Shown in pieces: positions 18,225-27,970 of a stretch of DNA of 64,000 nt. Source of the stretch: CAVVEQ01 sp963747315 (GTDB lineage Bacteria; Chloroflexota; Anaerolineae; Anaerolineales; Anaerolineaceae). Location of the stretch: NCBI GenBank assembly GCA_963747315.1, contig CAVVEQ010000013.1, positions 248,001 to 312,000 of the forward strand, written 5' to 3'. The position numbers and the translations under genes were made by a program. Each line of letters opens with the position of its first letter. Positions within the stretch are counted from its first letter, which is position 1. The notes below the pieces were generated by a model that saw only the letters and a program-made list of their open reading frames with translations, searched no databases and was not told the origin of the DNA.

Positions 18225-21200
18225 ATGATGTTTAAACCAGTTACGCCCAAGCTCAATGTCACCTCGTTAGAGGAGGCGATCCTGTATTTCTGGAAGGAAA
18301 AGGATATTTTCCATCGCACGATGAAGGAAAGGGAAGGCGGCCCGGAGTATGTTTTTTATGAGGGACCTCCAACGGCGAACGGGAAACCCGGTTCTCACCA
18401 CGTGCTCGCGAGGGCATTTAAAGATCTCTTTCCGCGCTACAAGACCATGCGTGGCTACCATGTCCTCAGGCGAGGCGGCTGGGATACCCACGGGCTGCCC
18501 GTGGAGATTGAGGTGGAAAAACGGCTGGGTTTTGAGAAAAAAGGGCAGATCGAAGAATACGGGATCGCAAAATTCAATGAGCTTTGCCGTCAGTCCGCAT
18601 TTTCAAATATCCAGGATTGGGAAAAATTGACTGACCGCATCGCCTTCTGGGTTGATCTAAAAGAGGCGTATGTAACCTATACAAACGAATACATCGAATC
18701 AGTCTGGAATATCTTGAGAAACTTCTGGGAGAAGGACCTGCTCTACCAGGGATTCAAAGTGGTGCCATATTGCCCCCGCTGCGGTACGCCGCTTTCCGAC
18801 CATGAGGTGGCACTGGGATATAAAGAGACGGATGACCCATCCGTCTTCGTGCGCATGCCACTTGTGGATGACCCCGGAACATCGTTGCTGGTCTGGACCA
18901 CCACACCCTGGACACTCCCAGCCAATGTGGCTGTAGCAGCCGGGGAGGAAATTGATTATGTAACTGTCGAAACTTCCCTATCGGAGGGAGGTTCCGAGCG
19001 ATTGATCCTGGCGGAAGCACTGCTTGAAAAGGTGTTTGGCGAGGCTCCCGTTCATGTTCTCCAGCGGTTCAAAGGGAAACAATTAAAGGGCAGGCATTAC
19101 CGCCCGCTTTTCACCTTTTTACCATTCGAGAAGAAAGCCCACTATGTCCTCATGGCGGATTTTGTATCCGTGGAGGATGGCACCGGGTTGGTACATATGG
19201 CTCCAGCCTATGGCGCAGACGATATGAAAATGGCAGGTGAGTATGACCTGCCTGTATTACAGACCGTTGCGCCGGATGGCTCGTTTATTTCCGAAGTAAA
19301 ACCCTGGGCTGGTAAATTCGTGAAAGAAGCTGATCCTATGATCATCCAGGATCTGAGTGACCGCGGATTGCTGTTTAAATCGGAACTTTACCGGCACACC
19401 TATCCATTCTGCTGGCGGGATGACGGACCGCTGCTTTACTTTGCCCGCAAGACCTGGTTCATCCGCACCAGCCGGTATAAGGACCGCCTGGTGGCATTGA
19501 ACGAAAAGATCAACTGGTTCCCCGGGCACATCAAAAATGGGCGCTTTGGCAACTGGCTCGAAAATAACATTGACTGGGCGTTGGGACGGGAGAGGTACTG
19601 GGGCACTCCACTGCCTGTGTGGGAATGCACTTCCTGCCATCATCAGACTTGTATCGGTTCGGTGCGCGAATTAGAGGAAAACTCCGGCAGAGATCTGGAG
19701 CAGTTGGATCTGCACAGACCTTTTGTGGATGATGTTCACCTGCACTGCGAAAAATGCGGAGGCATGATGAACAGGGTCCCCGAATTGATCGATGTCTGGT
19801 TTGACTCGGGATCGATGCCGGTGGCGCAATGGCATTACCCCTTTGAACACGAGAAGGATTTCAAAGCTCAATTCCCTGCCGACTATATCTGCGAGGCAGT
19901 GGACCAAACCCGCGGTTGGTTTTATTCCCTGCACGCGATCAGCTCCCTGTTATTCGACGAGGTCTGTTATAAAAATGTGATCTGCCTCGGCCTTATCCTC
20001 GATGAAAACGGCCAAAAAATGTCAAAGCATAAAGGAAACGTTGTCGATCCATGGCCGGTGATCAACCAGAACGGTGCGGATGCAATGCGCTGGTACCTCT
20101 ATACTGCTTCGCCCCCGGGGCAGGAAAGGCGCTTTTCGAGCAACCTGGTGGGGGAGGTGGTCAGGAATTTCACCCTCACCCTCTGGAATACCTACTCATT
20201 TTTTGTGACCTATGCGAACCTGGATGGGTGGAAACCAGATCCTGGGGAGGAGGCGACCTACAGCGACCTGGATAAGTGGTTGCGATCGGAGCTGCACGCA
20301 TTGATCCGGGAGGTCACCGATGCTTATGAAGGGTACGATGTCCTGGCAGCCACCCGCCCGGTGGAGTCTTTCGTGGATAAACTTTCCAACTGGTATTTGC
20401 GGCGCTCCCGCAGGCGCTTCTGGAAAAGCGGATCAGACGCGGATAAAAAAGCCGCGTATGCCACGCTGTATGAAGTGTTGGTGACTGTTGCAAAACTCCT
20501 TGCCCCAGCCATGCCTTTCCTCTCTGAAGAAATTTATCAGAACCTGGTCTGCAGATTGGACCGTGAAGCACTGGATTCGATCCACCTCGCCAGTTGGCCG
20601 GAATATGATTCAGGCTTGATCGATGAAAAACTGAACCGTGAAATGGCTACCGTGATGCACCTTGCATCCCTTGGTCATGCCGCCCGCAACAAAGCCAACC
20701 GCAAGGTACGCCAGCCGCTGGCGGAAGCCGCATTCAGTGTAGGCAACAATGAAGAGTTGAATGCCGTTGAAAATTTCTCTGATTTATTGGAAGATGAGCT
20801 TAACGTCAAAAAAGTTAGGACTCTAAATAGTTCAACAGAGGCGGTTTCTTATTCGATCAATCCTTATCCAAAACAATTAGGACAAAAATACGGGAATAAA
20901 TATCCAATAATTAGGCAAGAATTATTGAATATGGATCCTGAGGTAATTGGAACTCAATTCTTGCAAGGAAATTCGGTAAGAGTGGAACTGAACGACTTTT
21001 CATCCGATATCCTTCCGGAGGAAGTAGAGGTTAGGTTAACTGCGAAAGAAGGATTGGTAGTATCCTCAGATGGAGCTTACCTCGCTGCGCTTGTTACGGA
21101 CCTTACTCCGGAACTTATTCGGGAAGGCCTGGCTCGGGAGTTCGTACGCCGGGTGCAGGACCTGCGTAAATCGGCGGAATTCGATATTGCTGATCGCATT

Positions 21201-21380
21201 GATGTTTTTTACCGGGCGTCCGACCTTTTGAAGGATTCCATCGTGGCTAACCGGGAATTCATTATGGGAGAGGTGCTGGCGAGGGAACTGGCTGATGCTG
21301 ATGCTCCTGTTGGCACTCCCAAAGCTGAGGATGAGTTCGATGGCGAAAACTTGCTGGTAGGAATAAAAAGGGTTCAATAA
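18225..21380 (+). CDS. ileS: Isoleucyl-tRNA synthetase, type 2 (eukaryote-like)
   Basis: A 1051-residue class I aminoacyl-tRNA synthetase charging tRNA-Ile. The HIGH-box region reads GPPTANGKPGSHHVLARAFK and the KMSKS loop is QKMSKHKGNVVDPW. The editing CP1 domain (including the LVWTTTPWTLPANVAV stretch) lies between them, and an anticodon-binding domain follows. The N-terminal VFYEGPPTANG and length above 1000 are typical of the type 2 enzymes, which as a class tend to be less sensitive to mupirocin. Two ATGs are adjacent; the second (18228) has better spacing from GGAGG. Expression is controlled by the upstream T-box. Confidence 0.97.
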   Translation: MMFKPVTPKLNVTSLEEAILYFWKEKDIFHRTMKEREGGPEYVFYEGPPTANGKPGSHHVLARAFKDLFPRYKTMRGYHVLRRGGWDTHGLPVEIEVEKRLGFEKKGQIEEYGIAKFNELCRQSAFSNIQDWEKLTDRIAFWVDLKEAYVTYTNEYIESVWNILRNFWEKDLLYQGFKVVPYCPRCGTPLSDHEVALGYKETDDPSVFVRMPLVDDPGTSLLVWTTTPWTLPANVAVAAGEEIDYVTVETSLSEGGSERLILAEALLEKVFGEAPVHVLQRFKGKQLKGRHYRPLFTFLPFEKKAHYVLMADFVSVEDGTGLVHMAPAYGADDMKMAGEYDLPVLQTVAPDGSFISEVKPWAGKFVKEADPMIIQDLSDRGLLFKSELYRHTYPFCWRDDGPLLYFARKTWFIRTSRYKDRLVALNEKINWFPGHIKNGRFGNWLENNIDWALGRERYWGTPLPVWECTSCHHQTCIGSVRELEENSGRDLEQLDLHRPFVDDVHLHCEKCGGMMNRVPELIDVWFDSGSMPVAQWHYPFEHEKDFKAQFPADYICEAVDQTRGWFYSLHAISSLLFDEVCYKNVICLGLILDENGQKMSKHKGNVVDPWPVINQNGADAMRWYLYTASPPGQERRFSSNLVGEVVRNFTLTLWNTYSFFVTYANLDGWKPDPGEEATYSDLDKWLRSELHALIREVTDAYEGYDVLAATRPVESFVDKLSNWYLRRSRRRFWKSGSDADKKAAYATLYEVLVTVAKLLAPAMPFLSEEIYQNLVCRLDREALDSIHLASWPEYDSGLIDEKLNREMATVMHLASLGHAARNKANRKVRQPLAEAAFSVGNNEELNAVENFSDLLEDELNVKKVRTLNSSTEAVSYSINPYPKQLGQKYGNKYPIIRQELLNMDPEVIGTQFLQGNSVRVELNDFSSDILPEEVEVRLTAKEGLVVSSDGAYLAALVTDLTPELIREGLAREFVRRVQDLRKSAEFDIADRIDVFYRASDLLKDSIVANREFIMGEVLARELADADAPVGTPKAEDEFDGENLLVGIKRVQ

Positions 21381-21437
21381 CCTGCTGAATCGCCTTTAGG
21401 GTGTAACATTCAATGAAGGATTGGGTAAAAACAATTT

Positions 21438-21956
21438 ATGAAAAGTAGAAACAGCTATTGGTTGCTGTTCGGAATTGCAGCCGCCGTGATAATTCTTGAC
21501 CAGGTTTCCAAAGCGATAATACTGGAAAACATACCCCCGGGCTCTGCCTGGATGCCGCTTGCTTGGCTTGCCCCTTATGCGAGGTTCGTCAATTGGTATA
21601 ACAGCGGGGTGGCATTCGGGTTTTTCCAGGGTGGTGGATTACTTTTCGCTGCCCTGGCGATGGTCGTCGCCGGCGGGATCATTTATTACTATCCCCGCAT
21701 CCCCCACGAGGAAAAACTGATGCAGGTGGCATTCGGTTTCATGCTTGGCGGCGCTGTAGGGAACGTAATCGACAGGCTGCGGTTTGGCGGCAATGTGATC
21801 GACTTCATTTCTGTGGGGAAATTCCCTGTCTTTAATGTAGCGGATTCCGCTGTGACGATTGGCGTGTGCCTGATGCTGCTTGCCACCCTCCTGGAGAACC
21901 GGAAAAAAACTCAAGCATCCGTCGATGTGGATTCCACCGAAAACCAGGATTCGTGA
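21438..21956 (+). CDS. lspA: Lipoprotein signal peptidase II
   Basis: A 172-residue membrane aspartyl protease with four hydrophobic segments that removes signal peptides from prolipoproteins. The catalytic motifs are GAVGNVIDRLRFG-NVIDFI and VFNVADSAVTIG, each with the active Asp. It works after Lgt, also present in the window, on lipoproteins such as those at 9356 and 12346. The TGA overlaps the GTG start of rluD. Confidence 0.96.
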   Translation: MKSRNSYWLLFGIAAAVIILDQVSKAIILENIPPGSAWMPLAWLAPYARFVNWYNSGVAFGFFQGGGLLFAALAMVVAGGIIYYYPRIPHEEKLMQVAFGFMLGGAVGNVIDRLRFGGNVIDFISVGKFPVFNVADSAVTIGVCLMLLATLLENRKKTQASVDVDSTENQDS

Positions 21957-22882
21957 ACGCAGATATTCTCAAAACAACCGTCCCAGAAAAATCCCCAGCC
22001 AGGCTGGATGTTTTTCTGGCCGGCCAATTCCCGGATTTTTCGCGATCCCGCATCCAACAACTGATCCGTGATGGCAGGGTCAGTGTGGATGGTTTGGCAG
22101 TGGAAAAGAGCGGCCAGGCGATCAACCCGGGGCAGGAGATAACCATGGAGGTTCCTCCCCCGGTCGCAACAATGATTTCCGGTGAGAAGATCGATCTGAA
22201 CATCATCCATGAGGATGAAAACGTCCTGGTGGTCGATAAACCGGCCGGGATGGTCGTGCATCCTGCTTATGGGCACGGATCGGGAACGCTCGTAAACGCT
22301 GTTCTTGGCCGGGAGGGGAATCCTCCGATGATCAATGGAGAAATCCGACCGGGTATTGTTCACCGGCTGGATAAAGAAACCTCCGGATTGATCCTCATTG
22401 CCAAAAACGACCGCAGCCTTCATTACCTCCAGGAACAATTCAAGAACCGGCTGGTGGAAAAGAATTATCTTGCCCTGGTGGATGGGCATCCGCCGACTCC
22501 CGTTGGCAGGGTGGAGACACCCATTGGAAGGGATCCCAGGAACAGGAAGAAAATGGCGATTGTGGAACCCGGGCTTGGACGGGAAGCTGTAACAGAATAT
22601 CAGACCTTGAAGGATTTTAAAAATCACGCGTACCTGGGTGTAAAACCACGGACCGGCCGGACGCACCAGATTCGCGTTCACATGCGTTTTCTGGGCTGCC
22701 CGGTGACAGGCGATACTGTGTACGGCCCAAAAAAGCCAAGTGTCTCCTTGAAACGCCATTTTTTACATGCCGCCAGGTTGGTCATTCGCCTCCCGGGTGA
22801 CGAAGAACCGCAGATCTTCCATGCCGCACTTCCTCCTGAACTTCAAAATATCCTGAATGACCTTACGGCTGCGGACCGGTGA
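21953..22882 (+). CDS. rluD: Ribosomal large subunit pseudouridine synthase RluD-type
   Basis: A 309-residue pseudouridine synthase of the RluA/RluD family. An S4 domain (PARLDVFLAGQFPDFSRSRI) is followed by the catalytic domain with GIVHRLDKETSGLILIAK, which contains the catalytic Asp, and RTGRTHQIRVHM. The GTG at 21953 is chosen since it overlaps the lspA stop (GTGA); a longer in-frame extension to 21866 lies inside lspA and is unlikely. Gene order lspA-rluD is common in bacteria. Confidence 0.93.
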   Translation: MNADILKTTVPEKSPARLDVFLAGQFPDFSRSRIQQLIRDGRVSVDGLAVEKSGQAINPGQEITMEVPPPVATMISGEKIDLNIIHEDENVLVVDKPAGMVVHPAYGHGSGTLVNAVLGREGNPPMINGEIRPGIVHRLDKETSGLILIAKNDRSLHYLQEQFKNRLVEKNYLALVDGHPPTPVGRVETPIGRDPRNRKKMAIVEPGLGREAVTEYQTLKDFKNHAYLGVKPRTGRTHQIRVHMRFLGCPVTGDTVYGPKKPSVSLKRHFLHAARLVIRLPGDEEPQIFHAALPPELQNILNDLTAADR

Positions 22883-22958
22883 GCGGAATGGCAAGAGTGG
22901 CCTGAAAACTGCACCGAATCCCCTTTGTTATAATCCTGTGTGATAAATGGAGGTGAAG

Positions 22959-23798
22959 ATGGAGAAATTCATCGGTATTGCCGAGATCGACCAGGCTGCA
23001 GCAACAATCCGGGGCAAGACAGATCAATCCCCATCTGTCGCAATTATCCTTGGATCCGGATTGGGCGGTCTGGCGGATGCTGTTCAATCGGCTGATGTAA
23101 TACCCTACCATGAGATCCCGAACTGGCCAATTTCCTCTGTGATCGGGCATAAGGGCAGGTTGGTTATCGGCAAGTTGGAGGGGAAATGCGTCCTGGTGAT
23201 GCAGGGGAGAACCCATTATTACGAAGGTTACCCGATGGATCAGGTCACCTTTCCGGTTCGAGTGATGCAACGGCTTGGGATCCGAAATCTGATCGTGACC
23301 AACGCTGCGGGGGCAATCCACCCCGATTTTATTCCCGGGGACGTGATGATGATCACCGACCAGATAAATTTGATCGGTATGGCAGGTTTGAACCCGCTGC
23401 GTGGACCCAACCTGGAGGAATTCGGGGAGAGGTTCCCGGATATGAGCAAGCCGTACGACCCGGCATTGGCAGAAACCACACGTAAAGTGGCTGCTGAATC
23501 TGGAATTGACCTTAAGGAAGGGGTGTATATCTGCCTTTCCGGGCCGTCGTTCGAGTCGCCAGCTGACCTGCGCTTTTTGCGCCTGATCGGCGCGGATGCA
23601 GTAGGTATGTCCACAGTGCCGGAGGTGATCATTGCGCGGCATGGCAATATGCAGGTTCTAGGATTTTCAGGAATCAGTAATAAAGCCAACCTGGATGGAT
23701 CGACAGTCACCACCCATGAAGAAGTCCTTCAAGCCGGAGAATTGATCGTTCCGAAACTTCGTACTTTGATCTGCGGCGTTTTAAAGACAATGGGCTGA
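22959..23798 (+). CDS. punA: Purine-nucleoside phosphorylase
   Basis: A 279-residue trimeric-type PNP (inosine/guanosine phosphorylase) giving purine base and ribose-1-phosphate. Hallmarks: AIILGSGLGGLAD phosphate loop, QGRTHYYEGYPM, TNAAGAIHPDFIPGD, and the purine-binding GPSFESPADLRFLR with GADAVGMSTVPEVI. The start at 22959 is used because GGAGGTG lies directly before it; the ATG at 22947 would overlap that site. Works in salvage with hpt downstream in the window. Confidence 0.95.
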   Translation: MEKFIGIAEIDQAAATIRGKTDQSPSVAIILGSGLGGLADAVQSADVIPYHEIPNWPISSVIGHKGRLVIGKLEGKCVLVMQGRTHYYEGYPMDQVTFPVRVMQRLGIRNLIVTNAAGAIHPDFIPGDVMMITDQINLIGMAGLNPLRGPNLEEFGERFPDMSKPYDPALAETTRKVAAESGIDLKEGVYICLSGPSFESPADLRFLRLIGADAVGMSTVPEVIIARHGNMQVLGFSGISNKANLDGSTVTTHEEVLQAGELIVPKLRTLICGVLKTMG

Positions 23799-23830
23799 AA
23801 ATGAGGAAGCCTGACCTTTAATCGTACAGT

Positions 23831-24511
23831 ATGCAAACCATTCTCACTTTCTTGGTTAAATTCGAAACCTGGATTTACATCCTGGCAGCCATCGCCGCGG
23901 TTTTCTTTTTACGCGGAGTGATCGTCAGTTGGCAGGAATTACGGATCTCGATATTTGGTTTGGAACGGGAAAACGCCCTCCGGAAATTGAACTCCAATAT
24001 TTCCGGGTTGATACTCACCGGGATCGTCGTAGCATCAGAGTTCATTATGGTGTCGGTTATAACCATTAAGTATCCCTCCCAGGTGGTCCTGGCAACCCCA
24101 ACCCTGGAGATCCAGGCAACAGAAACTCCACCAATCGGATTGATCTCTGGTGTTTCCGGAACACCGATAGCAACCCCCGGTCTGGAGGGCAGCGCGAATG
24201 GATGCATTCCTGGAAAGCTGGAATGGATCTTCCCCATGGCGGGGGATACCATCAGCGGTAAAGTGGAGTTGAACGGTACTGTGAACGTTGCCGATCTGGG
24301 TTTTTATAAATATGAATATAAAGCTGCCGGTGAACCAGTCTGGATCACGATCGCAGGGGGTAGTCTGCCAGTAGTGGAAGGAGCCCTGGGCGGATTATGG
24401 CAAACAGATAATCTACTTCCGGGAGAATACGAGCTTCAACTTGTTGCCCTGGATAGCCGCAATAACTCCCTGCCGCCTTGTGTGATCCCGATCGTCATCA
24501 AGGCACCCTAA
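23831..24511 (+). CDS. Two-TM membrane protein with an exported Ig-like domain, unknown function
   Basis: A 226-residue protein with two predicted transmembrane segments (about residues 15-35 and 55-80), a Thr/Pro-rich linker (about 88-120) and a beta-rich extracellular domain starting near CIPGKLEWIFPMAGDTISG and ending in CVIPIVIKA. Two cysteines in that domain could form a disulphide. The domain resembles the Ig-like folds of surface proteins. No enzyme signature. It overlaps no neighbour and precedes a GNAT gene by only 8 bases. Confidence 0.65.
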   Translation: MQTILTFLVKFETWIYILAAIAAVFFLRGVIVSWQELRISIFGLERENALRKLNSNISGLILTGIVVASEFIMVSVITIKYPSQVVLATPTLEIQATETPPIGLISGVSGTPIATPGLEGSANGCIPGKLEWIFPMAGDTISGKVELNGTVNVADLGFYKYEYKAAGEPVWITIAGGSLPVVEGALGGLWQTDNLLPGEYELQLVALDSRNNSLPPCVIPIVIKAP

Positions 24512-24519
24512 AAGAAACC

Positions 24520-25059
24520 ATGGCACCAATAAGCATCCGACCAGCCCAACCGCAGGATCATGAACAGTTATGCTCCTTCCCGAGGTCCGTGGAAACCCTG
24601 AGAACATGGCAGATGGAGCAATCGTTTGATGATGGGAATTGGAATATTCGGTTCCGGGAGATCATTCTTCCCAGACCGGTGCACCTGGATTACCCTTTTT
24701 CAGCGAAAACGATCGAGGATCATCTCCTTTTTAATGAGTTGACCCTTGTTGCGATTGAGAAATCCCAACTGGTGGGATTTCTCAGCCTGGCAGCCCGCCA
24801 GGGGGCGAAAACTGCCCGGGTGACAGACCTCGTGGTGGAACCCCAGCACCGGCGCCAGGGAATAGCCACAACTCTTACGATTGGTACGGCGGACTGGCTG
24901 GTGACACGAAAATTTACCGGCTTGAGCCTGGAAATGATGCTGAAGAACCACCCGGCGATCAACCTCGCCCGCAAGATGGGATTTTCTCCTGCCGGGTTTA
25001 ATGATGTATATTACTCGAATGGACAAACTTCAGTCACGTTTTACAGAAAGATCAATTAG
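24520..25059 (+). CDS. GNAT-family N-acetyltransferase
   Basis: A 179-residue acetyltransferase. The acetyl-CoA-binding motif is VTDLVVEPQHRRQGIATTL (Q/RxxGxG/A type) followed by INLARKMGFSPAGF. The substrate is unknown. The start at 24520 is preferred over 24478 since that extension lies inside the previous gene. Confidence 0.88.
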   Translation: MAPISIRPAQPQDHEQLCSFPRSVETLRTWQMEQSFDDGNWNIRFREIILPRPVHLDYPFSAKTIEDHLLFNELTLVAIEKSQLVGFLSLAARQGAKTARVTDLVVEPQHRRQGIATTLTIGTADWLVTRKFTGLSLEMMLKNHPAINLARKMGFSPAGFNDVYYSNGQTSVTFYRKIN

Positions 25060-25071
25060 GTTGTCCTGAAA

Positions 25072-26967
25072 ATGGAATTTCAGTCCAGCGTCTATTCGTT
25101 CATAAAAGCAATCAGCGATATCCTGACAGCCGGGATCGCCATCACCGCATTCTCCCTGCTCCTTTTCGCGTTGACGATGAACCTGAGGGATAAGGTCGTT
25201 CGCTCATTCTGCCTGATCCTGGTCAGCGTGGTGATCGTTTTTTCCGCGGAGGCGTTCATGTCCACCGCCGCGGATCCATGGCAGGTCGCGTTTTGGTTGC
25301 GGTTGCAATGGGTGGGGGTCATTTTATTACCCGCTTTGTATTTCACCTTTTCCGATGCAGTACTGGAAACAACCGGTCAACCTAGCCGGTGGCGGCGCAG
25401 ATGGGCATCGGTGGCAGCTTATGTTGTAACCGTCTTTTTCCTCTTCATGCTTCCGGCAGGTTTATTCACCGGCCCGGTAATAATGGATGAGCCGCCTGCG
25501 CCTCACCTGAGACCCACCTTCCTGATTGACCTTTTCACTGTTTTTTACCTGCTGGTGATGGCGGCGACCTGGGTGAATTTTATACGTGCCTATCGCCGCA
25601 CAGTGACGCCCACCAGCCAGCGTAGAATGGCTTATCTACTCATTGGTGCCATAGCGCCTGCGCTGGGTTCCTATCCATTTCTTCTTTTCGGATCCAGCCT
25701 GGCTGCGGAATACCCCTATTATTTCTGGATTGTCGTCGTAGTCAGCAACTTGCTGGTGGGTTTTCTATTGGTGCTGATGGCATACGCGGTTTCGTTTTTT
25801 GGCATGCCATGGCCGGAGAGGGTAGTTAAAGCAAGGTTACTGCTCTGGATCCTGCGGGGTCCGGTCACAGCGAGCATCACCCTGGCATTTACGACGCTAA
25901 TTCGCAGGTTTGGCGATTTCTTTGGCGAGGCGTATACCGCCTGGGTGCCGATAACTATGGTGGTAACTATCGTCATCCTGGAGTACCTGATCACTATACT
26001 TTCTCCATTCCTCGAAAGAAAATTATTCTACGGGAGTGATGAAACCGATCTTGAGATCATGGAGATCCTGGAAACCCACTTGATCACCCGCAGCGATCTG
26101 CTGCAATTCGTTGAAATGATCCTGGCTGCAATTTGTGACCATCTTCAAGCACGGGGGGCGTACCTGGCTGCTCTGGAACCCACGCGATTGGACCTGGTGG
26201 CAAAAGTGGGGAAGGTAAAAATTGCCAACCTCGAGGCAGATGAAGCGCTATTTAACCTGGTGGCCAGGAACGGCAACCTGCCCGATTTAGACCGTTATGA
26301 AGATGTTTTTATTGCCCCTATCCGGGATGAGACAGCCGATGGAGAGCAAATCCTTCTTGGAATCCTCGTCATTTCTGGCTTGAATCAAGAAGAGCTTCTT
26401 CCGGACCAGCAGAAAGCGTTGAAGGTGCTCACCAACCGGGCAGGGCTGGCGTTACGGGATCGCCAAACGCAAGCACAAATCTTTAGTGCGATGGAGTCGC
26501 TATCACCCCAGGTGGCCTATATTCAGAACCTCAGTGTAGCGGGGCGGTACGATCGCGAAGCAGTCCTTGCGGATAACACTGCAACGCTGATGCAAAACCT
26601 GGACCATTGGGTTAAGGAAGCTTTGACACATTACTGGGGTGGTCCGCACCTCACAGAAAATCCCTTGCTGCAGCTGCAGATCGTGCAATCAAGGGTGAAG
26701 GAAGGAAAGGAAAATCCCGCCAATGCACTGCGCGCTGTACTGCGGGAGGCCATTGAATTGCTGCGGCCGGAAGGGGAACGGAAGTACACAAATGAGTGGA
26801 TACTTTATAACTTACTGGTCATGAAATACCTGGAAGCAAAGAAGGTGAAGGAGATCGCGAACAAACTGGCGATCTCGGAAGCAGACCTTTTTCGGAAACA
26901 GAAAATCGCCATCTCCGAGGCAGGCAAGATGATCATCGGGATGGAAACAGGTATGCTTAGCTCCTGA
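25072..26967 (+). CDS. 7TM-GAF membrane receptor with C-terminal helical HTH-like domain
   Basis: A 631-residue protein. Residues 1 to about 240 form seven transmembrane helices of the His-kinase N-terminal 7TM type, two more segments follow near 265-310, and then a GAF-like domain (about 330-470). No histidine-kinase domain is present. The C-terminal 100 residues (LLRPEGERKYTNEWILYNLL, then KKVKEIANKLAISEADLFRK) look like a helix-turn-helix of the sigma-region-4 type. It may act as a one-component membrane sensor. The architecture is what is seen; signal, output and DNA binding are inferred. Confidence 0.72.
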   Translation: MEFQSSVYSFIKAISDILTAGIAITAFSLLLFALTMNLRDKVVRSFCLILVSVVIVFSAEAFMSTAADPWQVAFWLRLQWVGVILLPALYFTFSDAVLETTGQPSRWRRRWASVAAYVVTVFFLFMLPAGLFTGPVIMDEPPAPHLRPTFLIDLFTVFYLLVMAATWVNFIRAYRRTVTPTSQRRMAYLLIGAIAPALGSYPFLLFGSSLAAEYPYYFWIVVVVSNLLVGFLLVLMAYAVSFFGMPWPERVVKARLLLWILRGPVTASITLAFTTLIRRFGDFFGEAYTAWVPITMVVTIVILEYLITILSPFLERKLFYGSDETDLEIMEILETHLITRSDLLQFVEMILAAICDHLQARGAYLAALEPTRLDLVAKVGKVKIANLEADEALFNLVARNGNLPDLDRYEDVFIAPIRDETADGEQILLGILVISGLNQEELLPDQQKALKVLTNRAGLALRDRQTQAQIFSAMESLSPQVAYIQNLSVAGRYDREAVLADNTATLMQNLDHWVKEALTHYWGGPHLTENPLLQLQIVQSRVKEGKENPANALRAVLREAIELLRPEGERKYTNEWILYNLLVMKYLEAKKVKEIANKLAISEADLFRKQKIAISEAGKMIIGMETGMLSS

Positions 26968-27031
26968 GAAATTTTATGCTAATATTATTTGTCGGTTTTA
27001 TCGGTTAGCGGAGGGTTTTAGGAGGTTGTAG

Positions 27032-27970
27032 ATGAATCGTGAATTGAGTTTGGGTGGGGAAAACATGGTGCCCGGGGATGATGAAAGCTGGTGGTCGGCA
27101 GTTTTACTGGAAGAGAAGCGATGGGAGCCATTTTCTGAGGAAACTGAGAAGGATTATGGAAAAATCCAGCAATCCCGGGTGGATTGGGAACAAGCCCGTC
27201 TCCTGATGGCCAGGGACGAGGTGGTGAACCTGGAAGTTCGCGGTTATAACCGCGGCGGGTTGTTGGTTCAAGGGGATAAGCTGCAGGGATTTGTTCCACT
27301 ATCCCATCTCCTGCGGTACGACGTCTCAGCCAGTGAGGATGAACGCCGCCAATTGGTCATGGTTTATGTCGGATCACGGATCGATTTGAAGATCATCGAA
27401 TGCGACCCGGCTAAAGACCGGATCGTGTTTTCCGAACGGGCGGCGAAAGCCGGCTGCGGCAAGCGCAAAGAGATCATTTCCAATATCCAGGTGGGAGATA
27501 TCGTAGAAGGTTGCGTAACCAATATCACTGATTTTGGCGTTTTCATAGACCTGGGTGGTGTGGAAGGGTTGATACACCTTTCCGAGCTCTCCTGGGGACG
27601 AGTGCACCAGGGCAGTGAAGTGGTGCATGTGGGTGAACTCATCCGGGTGGTCGTTCTTTCAGTCAACGCAAATAATGCCCGTATCGCCCTCAGTCTGAAA
27701 CGCCTGAATCCGAATCCCTGGGAATTTATAGGAGAAAAATACCACCCTGGCGATGTCGTCCAGGCCGAGGTAACCACCCTCACGCGCTTTGGTGTGTTCG
27801 CGAGGCTAACCGAGGGTGTGGAGGGTTTGATACATATTTCAACTTTGAAACTCGCTCCAGGAACGGAACTCCGCGATCTTTTTAAACCCGGTCAGAGCAT
27901 CCATGTTAAGATCCTGCACTTGGATATTGAAAAGCGCAGGCTGGGACTAGGATTGGTTGTTCCCGTATGA
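27032..27970 (+). CDS. S1-domain RNA-binding protein (three S1 repeats)
   Basis: A 312-residue protein with three S1 domains: a divergent first one (about residues 64-128, LEVRGYNRGGLLVQGDKLQG), then GCVTNITDFGVFIDLGGVEG (about 155-225) and VTTLTRFGVFARLTEGVEG (about 240-312), each with the typical VGLIHxS continuation. Family members include ribosomal protein S1, which helps mRNA bind to the 30S subunit; this is shorter than the six-domain S1, as is common in Gram-positive-like groups. The stop overlaps the ftsK start (ATGA), implying coupled translation. Confidence 0.88.
   Translation: MNRELSLGGENMVPGDDESWWSAVLLEEKRWEPFSEETEKDYGKIQQSRVDWEQARLLMARDEVVNLEVRGYNRGGLLVQGDKLQGFVPLSHLLRYDVSASEDERRQLVMVYVGSRIDLKIIECDPAKDRIVFSERAAKAGCGKRKEIISNIQVGDIVEGCVTNITDFGVFIDLGGVEGLIHLSELSWGRVHQGSEVVHVGELIRVVVLSVNANNARIALSLKRLNPNPWEFIGEKYHPGDVVQAEVTTLTRFGVFARLTEGVEGLIHISTLKLAPGTELRDLFKPGQSIHVKILHLDIEKRRLGLGLVVPV

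Noticed and set aside
21911..22759. Long open frame opposite rluD (282 codons)
   Set aside because: It lies wholly antisense to a clear pseudouridine synthase with canonical motifs and has no recognisable protein features of its own.
22863..23642. Open frame of 259 codons opposite the purine phosphorylase gene
   Set aside because: Shadow of a well-supported PNP gene; its His/Cys-rich translation resembles no family.
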